A stretch of DNA of 64,000 bases from Pseudomonas sp. TH41 (GTDB lineage Bacteria > Pseudomonadota > Gammaproteobacteria > Pseudomonadales > Pseudomonadaceae), in contig NZ_JAEKFH010000004.1 of NCBI RefSeq assembly GCF_016650695.1, positions 347,772 to 411,771 of the forward strand, read 5' to 3'. The notes under the pieces are model-generated. The model saw only the letters and a program-made list of their open reading frames with translations. It did not search any database and was not told the origin of the DNA. Each line of letters opens with the position of its first letter. Positions within the stretch are counted from its first letter, which is position 1. The position numbers and the translations under genes are program-made. Below, one piece after another: positions 10,231 to 19,535 of this stretch.

Positions 10231-10375
10231 CTGTAGCAGCCTGCGTTCGGCTGCGTGTAGGAGCGAGCTTGCTCGCGAAGATGGAACATCCGACACATTT
10301 TCTGTGGCTGAACGACCATCGCGAGCAAGCTCGCTCCTACACACAGCCGAACGCAGGCTTCGCCAGCTACTACAG
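10231..10375. repeat. Nested double palindrome in the pedF/ABC divergent gap
   Basis: An inner REPIN (GTAGGAGCGAGCTTGCTCGC ... GCGAGCAAGCTCGCTCCTAC, 10257-10340) is enclosed by a second, longer inverted repeat: CTGTAGCAGCCTGCGTTCGGCTG on the left, CAGCCGAACGCAGG plus a CTACTACAG end on the right. The 430-bp gap 10069-10498 between divergent genes otherwise holds only the two promoter regions, for which no confident boxes can be read. Confidence 0.85.
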
Positions 10376-10498
10376 ATCGCATTAGGCTCGCGTTTCCGGG
10401 GTGAGCTACGACCTTGGTACTGGCTCTTCGATACTTTCTGCATATTTCATCCCCACAGCAGGGTTCCTATGCTGGCGCTACCTGTAAAGGAGTGCCTT

Positions 10499-11683
10499 AT
10501 GCGCCAGCTTGCCCCTTACGCCTTGATCTACCTGTTGGCGATTGCCTGCGCCGCCGGGCTGGCGACCCAGAGTCAGGCGGCTGACGCGCCGTTGCAGGTA
10601 CGGATCGGCTACCTGGGCTATCGACCCGACCCGGGTCCGCTGCTGTCGAACATCATTCCCGAACCGACCGATGCCGGGCTGCGTGGCGCTGAACTGGCGA
10701 TTACCGACAGCAACAGCACCGGACGCTTTCTCAACCACAGCTACAGCCTCGTCAGTGCCAGCGCCGACAGCGCGGATACGCTGATCGACGCGGCCAAGGC
10801 TCAACACGAGCAAGGCCTGCGACTATTTGTGGTGAACGCGCCGGTGGAAACCCTGCGCCGGCTCAGCGCAGTGCTGCCCGACAGCCTGCTGTTCAACGCC
10901 GGCAGCCCCGACGACAGTTTGCGCACCACCGATTGCCTGCCCAACGTGCTGCACAGTTTGCCAAGCCGGGCGATGCTGGCCGATGCGCTGGCGCAATTCC
11001 TGGTGGTACGCAAATGGCAGCGGGCGCTGTTGATCGTCGGCCCGACCCCGGACGATCAAGCCTATGCCGCCGCCCTGCGCCGTGCCGCCAAACGTTTCGG
11101 CCTGCAACTGGTGGCGGAAAAGGCCTGGAGTTTCGACAACGATCAACGCCGCAGCGCCCAGGCCGACATGCCGCTGTTCACCCAGACCGCCGAGTACGAC
11201 GTCGTGCTGGTGGCCGATGAACGCGGCGATTTCGGCGAATACGTGCCCTACCAGACCTGGTACCCGCGCCCGGTCGCCGGCACTCAGGGGCTGACCCCGG
11301 TGGGCTGGCACAAAACCGTGGAAACCTACGGCGCCGCCCAATTGCAAAAACGCTTCGAAGCGACGGCCGGGCGCTGGATGAACGATCGCGATTTTGCGGC
11401 ATGGATCGCCGTGCGCAGCATTGCCAGCGCAGTGAGCAAACTGCGCCAGACCGATCCGATGGCGATTCGTCAGCTGGAAATCAGCGACCAACTGCCGCTG
11501 GATGGCTTCAAGGGTCGCAAGCTCAGCTATCGACCATGGAACGGCCAGCTGCGCCAGCCAATTCCCATCGTGCAACCCCGGGCGCTGGTCAGCACCTCGC
11601 CGCAGGACGGCTTTCTGCACCCTTTCAACGAGATGGACAGCCTGGGTTACGACAAGCCCGAGGTCAGTTGCCGCTTTCCCTGA
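10499..11683 (+). CDS. PQQ-catabolism ABC system periplasmic binding protein
   Basis: A 394-residue exported protein with a branched-chain amino-acid-type (Peripla_BP) fold. The signal peptide is LIYLLAIACAAGLATQSQAA, then QVRIGYLGYRPDPG. The start at 10499 has an AAAGGAG site; in-frame codons upstream lie in repeat DNA. It resembles the 'ABC transporter substrate-binding protein, PQQ-dependent alcohol dehydrogenase system' family. It is first of four tightly spaced plus-strand genes (binding protein, propeller, ATPase, permease). The ligand is unknown; in P. putida this set is linked to phenylethanol/PQQ-alcohol metabolism (ped genes). Confidence 0.85.
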   Translation: MRQLAPYALIYLLAIACAAGLATQSQAADAPLQVRIGYLGYRPDPGPLLSNIIPEPTDAGLRGAELAITDSNSTGRFLNHSYSLVSASADSADTLIDAAKAQHEQGLRLFVVNAPVETLRRLSAVLPDSLLFNAGSPDDSLRTTDCLPNVLHSLPSRAMLADALAQFLVVRKWQRALLIVGPTPDDQAYAAALRRAAKRFGLQLVAEKAWSFDNDQRRSAQADMPLFTQTAEYDVVLVADERGDFGEYVPYQTWYPRPVAGTQGLTPVGWHKTVETYGAAQLQKRFEATAGRWMNDRDFAAWIAVRSIASAVSKLRQTDPMAIRQLEISDQLPLDGFKGRKLSYRPWNGQLRQPIPIVQPRALVSTSPQDGFLHPFNEMDSLGYDKPEVSCRFP

Positions 11684-11714
11684 TCCGACAATCAGAACAA
11701 CAAAGGAATCCGCC

Positions 11715-12674
11715 ATGCGCCGCACCCTGCTTTCTTGCGCCCTGCTACTCGCCGCCGGGCACGCGGCGGCCAGCACCGCCTGGGTCTCTAACGAAAAGGA
11801 CAACAGCCTGAGCCTGATCGACATGCAAACGCTGCAAGTTACCGACACCCTGCCCGTCGGCCAGCGCCCGCGCGGCTTGCTGCTGTCCCACGACAGTAAG
11901 TTGCTGTACATCTGCGCCAGCGACTCGGACCGGGTGCAGGTGATGGACGTTGCCACGCGCAAGATCATCAAGGAACTGCCGTCGGGCAAAGACCCCGAGC
12001 AATTTGCCCTGCACCCGAATAATCGCTGGCTCTACGTTTCCAACGAAGATGATGCGCTGGTGACGGTGATCGACACCGAAACCTCCAAGGTGCTCAGCCA
12101 GATCAACGTCGGCGTCGAACCGGAAGGCATGGCGGTCAGCCCCGACGGCAAATGGGCGGTGAACACCAGCGAAACCACCAACATGCTGCACTGGATCGAC
12201 ACCAGCACCCAGACCCTGGCCGACAGCACCCTGGTGGATCAGCGGCCGCGCTTTGTCGAGTTCTCGCCCGATGGCGCGCAACTCTGGGCCTCGGCGGAAA
12301 TCGGCGGCACGGTGACGGTGCTCGACGTGGCGACCCGCAAGATCCTCAAGACCCTGACCTTTCAGATCAAGGGCGTACACCCGGACAAAGTCCAGCCGGT
12401 GGGCATCAAGCTCAGCGCCGACGGCAAGTACGGTTTCGTCGCCCTCGGTCCGGCCAACCATGTGGCGGTGGTCGACGCCAAAACCTACGAGATTGTTGAT
12501 TACCTGTTGGTGGGCCGGCGCGTCTGGCAGATGGCGTTTACCCCGGATCAAAAGCAATTGCTTGCCACTAACGGCGTCAGCGGCGATGTCTCGGTGATTG
12601 ATGTCGACAGTCTCAAGGTCAGCAAATCGATCAAGGTCGGGCGCTATCCGTGGGGCGTGGTGGTGACGCCATGA
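11715..12674 (+). CDS. PQQ-associated YVTN beta-propeller protein
   Basis: A 319-residue periplasmic beta-propeller. A signal peptide (LLSCALLLAAGHAAA) is followed by repeated blades of the YVTN type, such as WVSNEKDNSLSLIDMQTLQV, LYVSNEDDALVTVIDTETSK and LLATNGVSGDVSVIDVDSL. It has an AAAGGA site, and its stop overlaps the ATPase start (ATGA). It matches the family found with PQQ-dependent catabolism ABC genes. It may be a sensor or binding scaffold; no enzymatic residues are evident. Confidence 0.85.
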   Translation: MRRTLLSCALLLAAGHAAASTAWVSNEKDNSLSLIDMQTLQVTDTLPVGQRPRGLLLSHDSKLLYICASDSDRVQVMDVATRKIIKELPSGKDPEQFALHPNNRWLYVSNEDDALVTVIDTETSKVLSQINVGVEPEGMAVSPDGKWAVNTSETTNMLHWIDTSTQTLADSTLVDQRPRFVEFSPDGAQLWASAEIGGTVTVLDVATRKILKTLTFQIKGVHPDKVQPVGIKLSADGKYGFVALGPANHVAVVDAKTYEIVDYLLVGRRVWQMAFTPDQKQLLATNGVSGDVSVIDVDSLKVSKSIKVGRYPWGVVVTP

Positions 12675-13402
12675 ACGCACTGGAGGTCCGCGAGCTGAGC
12701 TTCGCCTATGGGGCGAAAGAGGCCTTGCGTCAGGTGAGTTTCAATTTGGCGCCCGGGCGTTTTGCCGCATTGCTGGGGCCGAACGGTGCGGGTAAATCGA
12801 CGCTGATTGCGCTGCTGACCCGGCTCTACGATTTGCAACGCGGGGATATCCGGGTCGGCGGCTGCTCGTTACGCGATGCACCGCGCCCGGCGCTCAAGCA
12901 ATTGGGCGTGGTGTTTCAACAAAGCACCCTGGACCTGGACCTCAGTGTCGAGCAAAACCTGCGTTATCACGCTGCGCTGCATGGCCTGTCCCGGCGTCAG
13001 ACCGGCCTGCGGGTCGATGCTGAACTGGCCCGCCAGGCCCTGACCGAACGCCGTCGCGAAAAAGTGCGCGAGCTCAATGGTGGCCATCGCCGCCGGGTGG
13101 AAATCGCCCGGGCATTGCTGCACGAACCGCGTTTGTTGCTGCTGGATGAAGCCAGCGTCGGCCTCGACCCGGCCAGTCGCCTGGCGCTCAATCAACACAT
13201 CCGCAGCCTGTGCCGCGAGCAAAGGATCAGCGTGCTCTGGACCACTCACCTGCTTGACGAAGTACAGGCCAGTGACGATTTGTTGATCCTGCATCAAGGA
13301 CGCTTGGTGGCCAGCGGACAGGCGGATTCCCTGAGTCTGGAACACGGCGGCGACCTCGGTTCAGCCTTTGCTCGGCTGACAACCTCAGGAGCCGCCCGAT
13401 GA
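12671..13402 (+). CDS. ABC transporter ATPase, PQQ-dependent catabolism type
   Basis: A 243-residue ABC ATPase with Walker A LLGPNGAGKSTLI, Q-loop VFQQSTLDLDLS, Walker B LLLLDEASVGLDPASR and an H-loop in WTTHLLDE. The signature loop reads LNGGHRRRVE in place of the canonical LSGGQ. The ATG at 12671 overlaps the previous stop and its own TGA overlaps the permease ATG, so the three are translationally coupled. A CcmA/DrrA-like exporter ATPase is the closest class, so an efflux role is more likely than import despite the adjacent binding protein. Confidence 0.9.
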   Translation: MNALEVRELSFAYGAKEALRQVSFNLAPGRFAALLGPNGAGKSTLIALLTRLYDLQRGDIRVGGCSLRDAPRPALKQLGVVFQQSTLDLDLSVEQNLRYHAALHGLSRRQTGLRVDAELARQALTERRREKVRELNGGHRRRVEIARALLHEPRLLLLDEASVGLDPASRLALNQHIRSLCREQRISVLWTTHLLDEVQASDDLLILHQGRLVASGQADSLSLEHGGDLGSAFARLTTSGAAR

Positions 13403-14190
13403 ATGCGTATTGGCACTGTTTCAGCGGCATCGTACTGCGCGAATGGCTGCGTTTTGTGTTGCAGCGCACGCGGTTTCTCAGTGCGTTGGTGCGGCCACTG
13501 TTGTGGCTGCTGGTGTTCGCGGCAGGTTTTCGCGCGGCACTCGGCATCGCGATCATCGAACCCTACGACACCTACATTCCCTATGAGGTCTACATCATTC
13601 CGGGGCTGGCCTGCATGATCCTGCTGTTCAACGGCATGCAAGGTTCGCTGTCGATGGTCTATGACCGGGAGATGGGCAGTATGCGGGTGCTGCTGACCAG
13701 CCCCCTGCCCCGGACCTTTCTGCTGTGCAGCAAACTGTTGGCCACCTCGCTGATTTCGCTGTTGCAGGTGTATGCCTTTCTGGCGATTGCCTGGGTGTAT
13801 GGCGTGCAACCGCCGGCCATGGGGGTGCTGATCGCGTTGCCGGCGCTGTTGTTGGTGGCATTGATGCTCAGTGCCCTGGGCTTGTTGCTGTCGAACGCGA
13901 TCCGCCAACTGGAGAACTTTGCCGGGGTGATGAATTTCGTGATCTTCCCGCTGTTTTTCCTGTCGTCGGCTTTGTATCCGTTGTGGAAAATGCGCGAGTC
14001 CAGTGAATGGTTGTACTGGTTGTGCGCGTTGAACCCGTTTACTCATGCGGTGGAGCTGGTACGGTTTGCCCTGTATGAACGCTTCAATCCGTTGGCGCTG
14101 GCGGTGTGCATCGGTCTGACGCTGCTGTTTTCGCTACTGGCGGTACTCACCTTCAACCCGCAACACGCCGCTCTGCGTAAATCCAACTAA
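13399..14190 (+). CDS. ABC-2 type permease, PedC-like
   Basis: A 263-residue ABC-2 membrane subunit with about six hydrophobic segments (for example LLWLLVFAAGFRAALGIAII, LLVALMLSALGLLLSNAI and ALAVCIGLTLLFSLLAVL). The ABC-2 signature region is RQLENFAGVMNFVIFPLFFL, with SALYPLWKM after it. It matches the alcohol-associated PedC permease family. Start and stop are both coupled to the ATPase in the same operon. The substrate is not known. Confidence 0.88.
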   Translation: MNAYWHCFSGIVLREWLRFVLQRTRFLSALVRPLLWLLVFAAGFRAALGIAIIEPYDTYIPYEVYIIPGLACMILLFNGMQGSLSMVYDREMGSMRVLLTSPLPRTFLLCSKLLATSLISLLQVYAFLAIAWVYGVQPPAMGVLIALPALLLVALMLSALGLLLSNAIRQLENFAGVMNFVIFPLFFLSSALYPLWKMRESSEWLYWLCALNPFTHAVELVRFALYERFNPLALAVCIGLTLLFSLLAVLTFNPQHAALRKSN

Positions 14191-14205
14191 CCACACAATC
14201 CCCCT

Positions 14206-14288
14206 TGTAGGAGCGAGCTTGCTCGCGATGGTGTGTCAGCTGCATTAGTGTCGACTGACACACCATCGCGAGCAAGCTCGCTCCTACA
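14206..14288. repeat. REPIN after the ABC operon
   Basis: Inverted arms GTAGGAGCGAGCTTGCTCGC and GCGAGCAAGCTCGCTCCTAC; the symmetry continues inward (GATGGTGTGTCAG / CTGACACACCATC), giving an almost continuous ~80-bp hairpin. Likely marks the 3' end of the ABC transcript. Confidence 0.92.
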
Positions 14289-14396
14289 TTGATCGTCGAA
14301 ATTACTACTTTAGTACGGGTTTACCTGTCTATCGTCGCATTCCAATCGCGCCGTGACTGGCATGTAATGGGTTCATAACTATAAGGATTGAACCCC

Positions 14397-14954
14397 ATGT
14401 CGCGTGCCAGACATCGTCTGTTGTGCCCTTCTCTCGCTGCGCTATCGCTGAGCCTGGTGCTGGGCGTCACGCACGCCGAAACAGCCCTGTTCTCCGCCGA
14501 CGGTTATCGCATCGGCCTCTACCGCAGCCCGACGCCCCATCAGGTCGAGGGCGCGGCCATCATCGACACCGCCGCCCTGCAAACGCTGCTGGCCCGGACG
14601 CCGCGTCCGGTGTTGATCGACGTTTACCGCCGCCAATGGCTGGAAGGACGTTTCATCGAAGACCAGCCCCATGAGAACCTTCTCGGCAGCCACTGGCTGG
14701 CCAATACTGGCGACGGTGACCTGACGCCCGCCTGGCACGCCTATTTTGCGCGTAACCTGAACACATTAACCGCAGGCGATCGTGCACAACCGCTGGTCTT
14801 CTATTGCCGCGCCGATTGCTGGTTGAGCTGGAACGCGGTCAAACGCGCCGCCGCCATGGGTTATAAGTCTTTGTATTGGTATCGCGATGGCCTGGACGCC
14901 TGGCAAGCGGCGAACCTGCCCGTGACGCCGGCCCAACCTGAGCCCTTTCCCTGA
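14397..14954 (+). CDS. PQQ-dependent catabolism-associated Cys-motif (rhodanese-like) protein
   Basis: A 185-residue exported protein (signal peptide ending VLGVTHA). The hallmark is YCRADCWLSWNAVKRA, a C-x3-C-W motif followed by a helix as in rhodanese-like folds, and an early VLIDVYRRQWLEGRF segment like a rhodanese domain. It matches the PQQ-linked 'CXXCW motif' family. An AAGGA site precedes the ATG. It lies between the ABC operon and the response regulator and is probably a periplasmic redox or sulfur-handling accessory; function unproven. Confidence 0.82.
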   Translation: MSRARHRLLCPSLAALSLSLVLGVTHAETALFSADGYRIGLYRSPTPHQVEGAAIIDTAALQTLLARTPRPVLIDVYRRQWLEGRFIEDQPHENLLGSHWLANTGDGDLTPAWHAYFARNLNTLTAGDRAQPLVFYCRADCWLSWNAVKRAAAMGYKSLYWYRDGLDAWQAANLPVTPAQPEPFP

Positions 14955-15010
14955 TCTTTACGCTTGCGTGTTGTTGCCACACCCTAATCAAAATAATGAG
15001 GTGAAAGGCT

Positions 15011-15676
15011 ATGTATAAAATTCTGATTGCCGATGATCACCCGCTGTTTCGCGAAGCCATACACAACGTCATCAGCGATGGGTTTCCAGGCAGCGAGGTC
15101 ATGGAGACCGCCGATCTCGACAGCGCCCTGCTGCTGACTCAGGAGCATGACGACCTCGATCTGATCCTGCTCGACCTGAACATGCCGGGTATGCACGGCC
15201 TCAACGGCCTGATCAACCTGCGCAACGAAGCCCCGACCATTCCGGTGGTAATCGTCTCGGCCGAACAAGACAAACAGATCGTGCTGCAAGCCATCACGTA
15301 CGGCGCGGTGGGGTTCATCACCAAATCCTCGCCGCGTGTTCAGATGACCGAAGCCATCCAGCAGATTCTCAACGGCAACGTCTACCTGCCCCCGGACATC
15401 ATTCGCACGCAAAAAAGCGGCACCCACCGCCGGATGAACGATGCCCCAAGCTTCCCGCCTGAACTGCTGCAAGCCCTGACCCGCAAGCAGTTGCTCGTGC
15501 TGGAACGCATGACCAAGGGCGAGTCGAACAAACAAATCGCCTACACCCTGGAAATCGCCGAAACCACGGTCAAGGCTCACGTCTCGGCGATCCTGCGCAA
15601 ACTCAACGTGCACAACCGGGTGCAGGCTATTTTGAGTGCCGGAGATATTGATTTCGGGTCTTACCTGCGGCGCTGA
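15011..15676 (+). CDS. agmR: LuxR/NarL-family response regulator (AgmR/ErbR/PedR-type)
   Basis: A 221-residue DNA-binding response regulator. The receiver domain is at the N-terminus (ILIADDHPLFREAI), with phosphoacceptor Asp55 in LILLDLNMPG and Lys in FITKSS. The C-terminal LuxR HTH reads LTRKQLLVLERMTKGESNKQIA then TTVKAHVSAILRKLNV. Length and sequence fit AgmR/ErbR, the regulator of quinoprotein ethanol oxidation genes in pseudomonads, so it probably activates the ped/exa/pqq genes here. It has a GAGGTG site. It faces the hybrid kinase gene across a REPIN. Confidence 0.88.
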   Translation: MYKILIADDHPLFREAIHNVISDGFPGSEVMETADLDSALLLTQEHDDLDLILLDLNMPGMHGLNGLINLRNEAPTIPVVIVSAEQDKQIVLQAITYGAVGFITKSSPRVQMTEAIQQILNGNVYLPPDIIRTQKSGTHRRMNDAPSFPPELLQALTRKQLLVLERMTKGESNKQIAYTLEIAETTVKAHVSAILRKLNVHNRVQAILSAGDIDFGSYLRR

Positions 15677-15710
15677 CTTTAGGGGACAACCGGAAGATCG
15701 AGTCGGCCCT

Positions 15711-15784
15711 TTCGCGAGCAAGCCCGCTCCCACATTTGATCTGATTCAACTTGGTAAAATGTGGGAGCGGGCTTGCTCGCGAAG
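15711..15784. repeat. REPIN between convergent response regulator and kinase
   Basis: Arms TTCGCGAGCAAGCCCGCTCC and its complement, with a short ~25-bp spacer. It fills the space between convergent stops at 15676 and 15809 and may act as a bidirectional transcript end. Confidence 0.9.
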
Positions 15785-15808
15785 AGGCCAGCACAAGCAC
15801 TAGAGCAT

Positions 15809-18442
15809 TCAAGGCCTGCCGAGCAAATGGCTCATCGCCGTCTTGAGCTTCATCGGCCTCACCGGTTTGTGCATCAAGGTGTGGCCCAGTTCACGGATTT
15901 GCTGTTTGAGCTCGTTGCTGTAGTTGGCGGTGATCATCATCGCCGGAATGGCCGAGCCGCGTCGCGCGTTGATCCGGGCCACGGCATCGACACCGTTCTG
16001 ATCGTCATCCAGGTGATAGTCGGCAATCAGCAAGTCGGCTTCTTCATGGTAGTTGTCCACCTGCCGTGCCAGGTCCTCCTCCGACAACGCCGTCACCACC
16101 CGACACCCCCAACCTTCAAGCAACGTGCGCATCCCCGCGCAAATGGCCGCGTCGTTGTCCAGCACCCACACGCGAGCCCCGCGCAGACGCTCCAGCATCG
16201 GTTCACTCATCACCAGGCTCGGTAACGCCTTGGGTGCCGTGGCGCTCAACGGGACTTCGACGGAGAACATCGAGCCCTTGCCCGGCCATGAACGCACGTG
16301 AATCCGGTGGCCGAGTATCCCGGCAATTTTCTCGACAATCGCCAGCCCCAGGCCTAAACCACGATCCTGATCCGGTCGCTGCACATCACCGCGTTTGAAC
16401 TCCTGGAAAATCTCTTGCAGACGGTTTTGCGCAATGCCCATGCCGCTGTCCCAAATCTCGATCGACAGCCGCTGGTGATGACGCCTGCACCCAAGCACCA
16501 CCCGACCGCTGTAGGTGTAACGAATGGCGTTGCTCAGCAGGTTGCGAAGAATCCGCGCCAGTAATTGAATATCGCTGCGCACCAGTGCTGAACAGGGGAT
16601 GAAATGCAACGCCAGTCCTTCGCTGCGGGCCACCTGGGTGTACTCGACCGCGAGGTTTTCCAGCAGTTCACTCAGGGCGAACGGCGCAATATCGGCCTTG
16701 ATCACCCCGGCATCCAGCTTGGAAATGTCCACCAGCGTACCCAGCAGGTTTTCCACATCCTCCAGGGAATTGCTGACATTGCGCACCAAAACCGCGTTGG
16801 CCACCGGTTCCCGGCGCTCCAGCAACGCACTGGTAAACAGCCGCGCGGCATTCAGCGGTTGCAGCAGGTCATGGCTGACGGCCGCGAGAAACTTGGTCTT
16901 CGACAGATTGGCCTGCTCGGCCTCGAGCTTGGCTTCGCGCAAGCGCGATTCCACGCGCCGACGCTCATCGATTTCGCGCAGTAACTGGTGATTGAGGGTG
17001 GTCAGTTCGGTCGTGCGTTCGCGCACCCGCAGCTCCAGATTCTGATAGGCCTGATGCAACGCCTCGGCCGTGCGTCGGCGCTCGGTGATGTCGCGGATCA
17101 ACACAAAAATCCCCACCACTTCTCCGGTGGCCAGGCGATTGGGCACGTAGGAGCGCAGCATGTAACGCTCCTGATTGTTGATGTTGATTTCGGCGAATTC
17201 GAACGTCACGCTCTCCCCCGCCAAGGCCCGGGCCACGTAGGCTTCCAGGCGCTGATAATGCTGTTCGCTGTGCACTTCCCGCAGGCTCTGCCCAAGCATC
17301 ACGCCGCGGGGCCAGCAGTACCATTCTTCGTAGACCTTGTTGGTGAATTCGTAGACCAGATCGGCATTGAGGTAGGCGATCAACGCCGGCACATGGTCGG
17401 TGATCAGGCGAATCCAGCGCTCGCTTTCGATCAGCGTTTCGGCGTGCTGGTAGCGCTCGGTGATGTCGGTGAAGGTGTTGACAAAGCCGCCGGTGGGCAA
17501 CGGATGTGTGCGAATTTCCAGCACTCGGCCATCGTAGAGGCGTTGTTCGCATTCCTGTACCTGCCGTCCGTTTGAATCACGACTGTCCGGGGTCAACAGG
17601 TGCAATTCACTGTCGGCGATCACTTCGGCGAACGGGCGATGGGCCGCCACCGGCGCCAGGCCGCTGAGCTCCAGAAAACGCCGGTTCCACAACTCCAGAA
17701 TCCCCTCGGCATTGACCATCGCCACACCTTGGGACAGGTTGTCGACCGCCCGTTGCAACAAGTGGGATTTTTGCGCCACCGCTTGCTCACGGCGCACGGC
17801 TTCGCTGAGTTTGACGTCGGTAATGTCGGTGAACAGGATCACCCGCCCGCCTTCCTGGGTGGGCCGCTCGCTGACTTGCAGCCAGCGCCCGTCCTGCAGG
17901 CGATAAAGCAGATTTTCGTCGGCATGCCCCCGAGGCTCCTCGGTGAATACGCCGGTGCTTGTCATCAGTTGCTTAACCTCGCCCAGGCGCATGCCGGCGT
18001 TGATCCGCACCCGACTGCTGCCCCAAAACGCCCTGAAACGGCTGTTGAACAGCACGATCCGTTGCTCGGCATCGAACAGCACAAAGGCATCGGAAATGCT
18101 CTCGATGGCATCGATCAAATGTTGGTGGGCGGTTTCAGCCCGCAGCCGCGCCTCGCTGAGCAGATGATTGCCGGCCCTGAGTTCGGCCATGGCCTGGTTC
18201 AAGGCGTCGGTGCGCTCACGCACTTGCTCGGCCAACACCACGGAATGCTGGAACGCCGCGTACGGGTCGTTACCGCGCGTGATGCCGGACTCGACCCGCT
18301 CGATCAGCGCGCCATTGATGCGTTGCAGTTTGTGGTTTTCGTGTCGCAGGCTGGCGATCTGAGCCTGAAGCTCAGCGGTGTCCAAGGGACCGGCCTCGGG
18401 CAATGGCAACCCCGGTGAAGGTCTGGTTGATGTGCATGCCAT
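15809..18442 (-). CDS. nahK: Hybrid sensor histidine kinase, NahK/ErcS'-like
   Basis: An 877-residue cytoplasmic multi-PAS hybrid kinase. Coiled-coil N-terminus, three PAS units (about 105-210, 225-330, 340-455), dimerisation helix with His524 (FLAAVSHDLLQPLNA), ATPase domain (NLLSNAIRYTYSG, DSGMGIAQ, GLGLGLAIVEKIA), and a C-terminal receiver with Asp808 (LLIADYHLDDDQNG). No membrane segment. The ATG at 18442 would overlap the FIST gene by 71 bp; a TTG at 18382 is an alternative start with a shorter overlap. Pairing with a FIST protein beside quinoprotein genes is as in P. aeruginosa NosP-NahK (PA1975-PA1976). Likely responds to nitric oxide via that partner; inferred. Confidence 0.85.
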   Translation of the reverse strand: MACTSTRPSPGLPLPEAGPLDTAELQAQIASLRHENHKLQRINGALIERVESGITRGNDPYAAFQHSVVLAEQVRERTDALNQAMAELRAGNHLLSEARLRAETAHQHLIDAIESISDAFVLFDAEQRIVLFNSRFRAFWGSSRVRINAGMRLGEVKQLMTSTGVFTEEPRGHADENLLYRLQDGRWLQVSERPTQEGGRVILFTDITDVKLSEAVRREQAVAQKSHLLQRAVDNLSQGVAMVNAEGILELWNRRFLELSGLAPVAAHRPFAEVIADSELHLLTPDSRDSNGRQVQECEQRLYDGRVLEIRTHPLPTGGFVNTFTDITERYQHAETLIESERWIRLITDHVPALIAYLNADLVYEFTNKVYEEWYCWPRGVMLGQSLREVHSEQHYQRLEAYVARALAGESVTFEFAEININNQERYMLRSYVPNRLATGEVVGIFVLIRDITERRRTAEALHQAYQNLELRVRERTTELTTLNHQLLREIDERRRVESRLREAKLEAEQANLSKTKFLAAVSHDLLQPLNAARLFTSALLERREPVANAVLVRNVSNSLEDVENLLGTLVDISKLDAGVIKADIAPFALSELLENLAVEYTQVARSEGLALHFIPCSALVRSDIQLLARILRNLLSNAIRYTYSGRVVLGCRRHHQRLSIEIWDSGMGIAQNRLQEIFQEFKRGDVQRPDQDRGLGLGLAIVEKIAGILGHRIHVRSWPGKGSMFSVEVPLSATAPKALPSLVMSEPMLERLRGARVWVLDNDAAICAGMRTLLEGWGCRVVTALSEEDLARQVDNYHEEADLLIADYHLDDDQNGVDAVARINARRGSAIPAMMITANYSNELKQQIRELGHTLMHKPVRPMKLKTAMSHLLGRP

Positions 18443-19535
18443 TGAACTGTTCTCCGTAGGTGTTGAAACCCATCACCCGTTGGTCACGCAAAAATGCTCC
18501 GATCTGCTCCAGACGGCCGTCGTCTTCCAATTCCAGACGCCTGAGAAAACAGTCGCAGCCAAGGGTCAGCAACAGATCGCCGAGGCGCTCCTGCAACCCT
18601 TCGAACAAGGCTTGCAGATTCGGCAGCATCGGGCCCGGGGTCATGACCGTGAGAACGATGCCGTTCTCCACCGCGCAGTAGAAACTCAGGCTGAGGTCCG
18701 GATGAACCTGCTGGATCGCCCGCACGTAATACTGATCGTTGATCCGCACCGCCAGCGGGTGCGCGGCGAAGATTCGGTGGTCGAGTTCGGCCACCGGTAC
18801 GCCGATGTGTCGGGCGTACTCCTCGGCAGCGGGCTCGGCATTGAGCTCAAAGACCCGGCGCGAAGCGCTGTCGGCACCGGTGACCACCAGTTTTTCCGCC
18901 CGTGGCAGGATGTGGTGGGTGGTGAAGACTTCAAAATCCAGCCAAGTGTTGACCAGCACCACCACCGCCGCGCCGCTGTGGAACTCGCCATTAAAATAGA
19001 CGTGGGTGTGGGTCAGGTAGTTGTCGTCACCGGCTGAACCGCCGAAATGAGGAATGTCGCCCAACGCCGCGCTCAAGGCGGCGAGGACCATTTCTTCACG
19101 GCTGGACAAACCATCGAGCAGGGTCAGGGCAAAGCTGTTGCCCTTGATCGGCGCCAGGGTATTGCTACGACAGCCACTGACCAGTCGCTCGACCATGTGC
19201 TGGGCGTCGATCAGGCTGAAGCGTTCCATTTCGTCGATCAGTTCAGCGTCGATGGAAAAATGCCGATGGTCGAAACCCACCGCCGTCACGCAATTACGGC
19301 CGTAACCCAGCGGGGTGATTTCTCCGGCACTGGTGCACCCCACCAGACGAATGCCGCCGAAGCTTTCTTGCAAGGCCTGCCCCAGCGCCTGCAAGTCGTA
19401 CTCGGCGGAACAAAAGAACAGCACAAACCCCAGGTGCGGGTGCAACAACTGTCGCGCCAGCTCCTGGGCCACCTGCTGGGCCTCGGTGGCCTGGGACATT
19501 GCACTGACAACGCCTTCGCTCTGGACCTGCTGCAT
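18372..19535 (-). CDS. nosP: FIST-domain sensor protein, NosP-like
   Basis: A 387-residue soluble protein with FIST N and FIST C domains. N-terminal FIST hallmarks are GFVLFFCSAEYDL, RLVGCTSAGEITPLGYG and HFGGSAGDDN; the C-terminal half has AHPLAVRIN and ILTVMTPG-like elements with a GFNTYGEQFNGMH end. The start at 19535 has a GGGAGG site 6 nt before it; an upstream ATG at 19556 does not. NosP is a haem/NO-sensing FIST protein co-transcribed with NahK in P. aeruginosa. Same order and overlap here. The haem ligand cannot be verified by eye. Confidence 0.83.
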   Translation of the reverse strand: MQQVQSEGVVSAMSQATEAQQVAQELARQLLHPHLGFVLFFCSAEYDLQALGQALQESFGGIRLVGCTSAGEITPLGYGRNCVTAVGFDHRHFSIDAELIDEMERFSLIDAQHMVERLVSGCRSNTLAPIKGNSFALTLLDGLSSREEMVLAALSAALGDIPHFGGSAGDDNYLTHTHVYFNGEFHSGAAVVVLVNTWLDFEVFTTHHILPRAEKLVVTGADSASRRVFELNAEPAAEEYARHIGVPVAELDHRIFAAHPLAVRINDQYYVRAIQQVHPDLSLSFYCAVENGIVLTVMTPGPMLPNLQALFEGLQERLGDLLLTLGCDCFLRRLELEDDGRLEQIGAFLRDQRVMGFNTYGEQFNGMHINQTFTGVAIARGRSLGHR

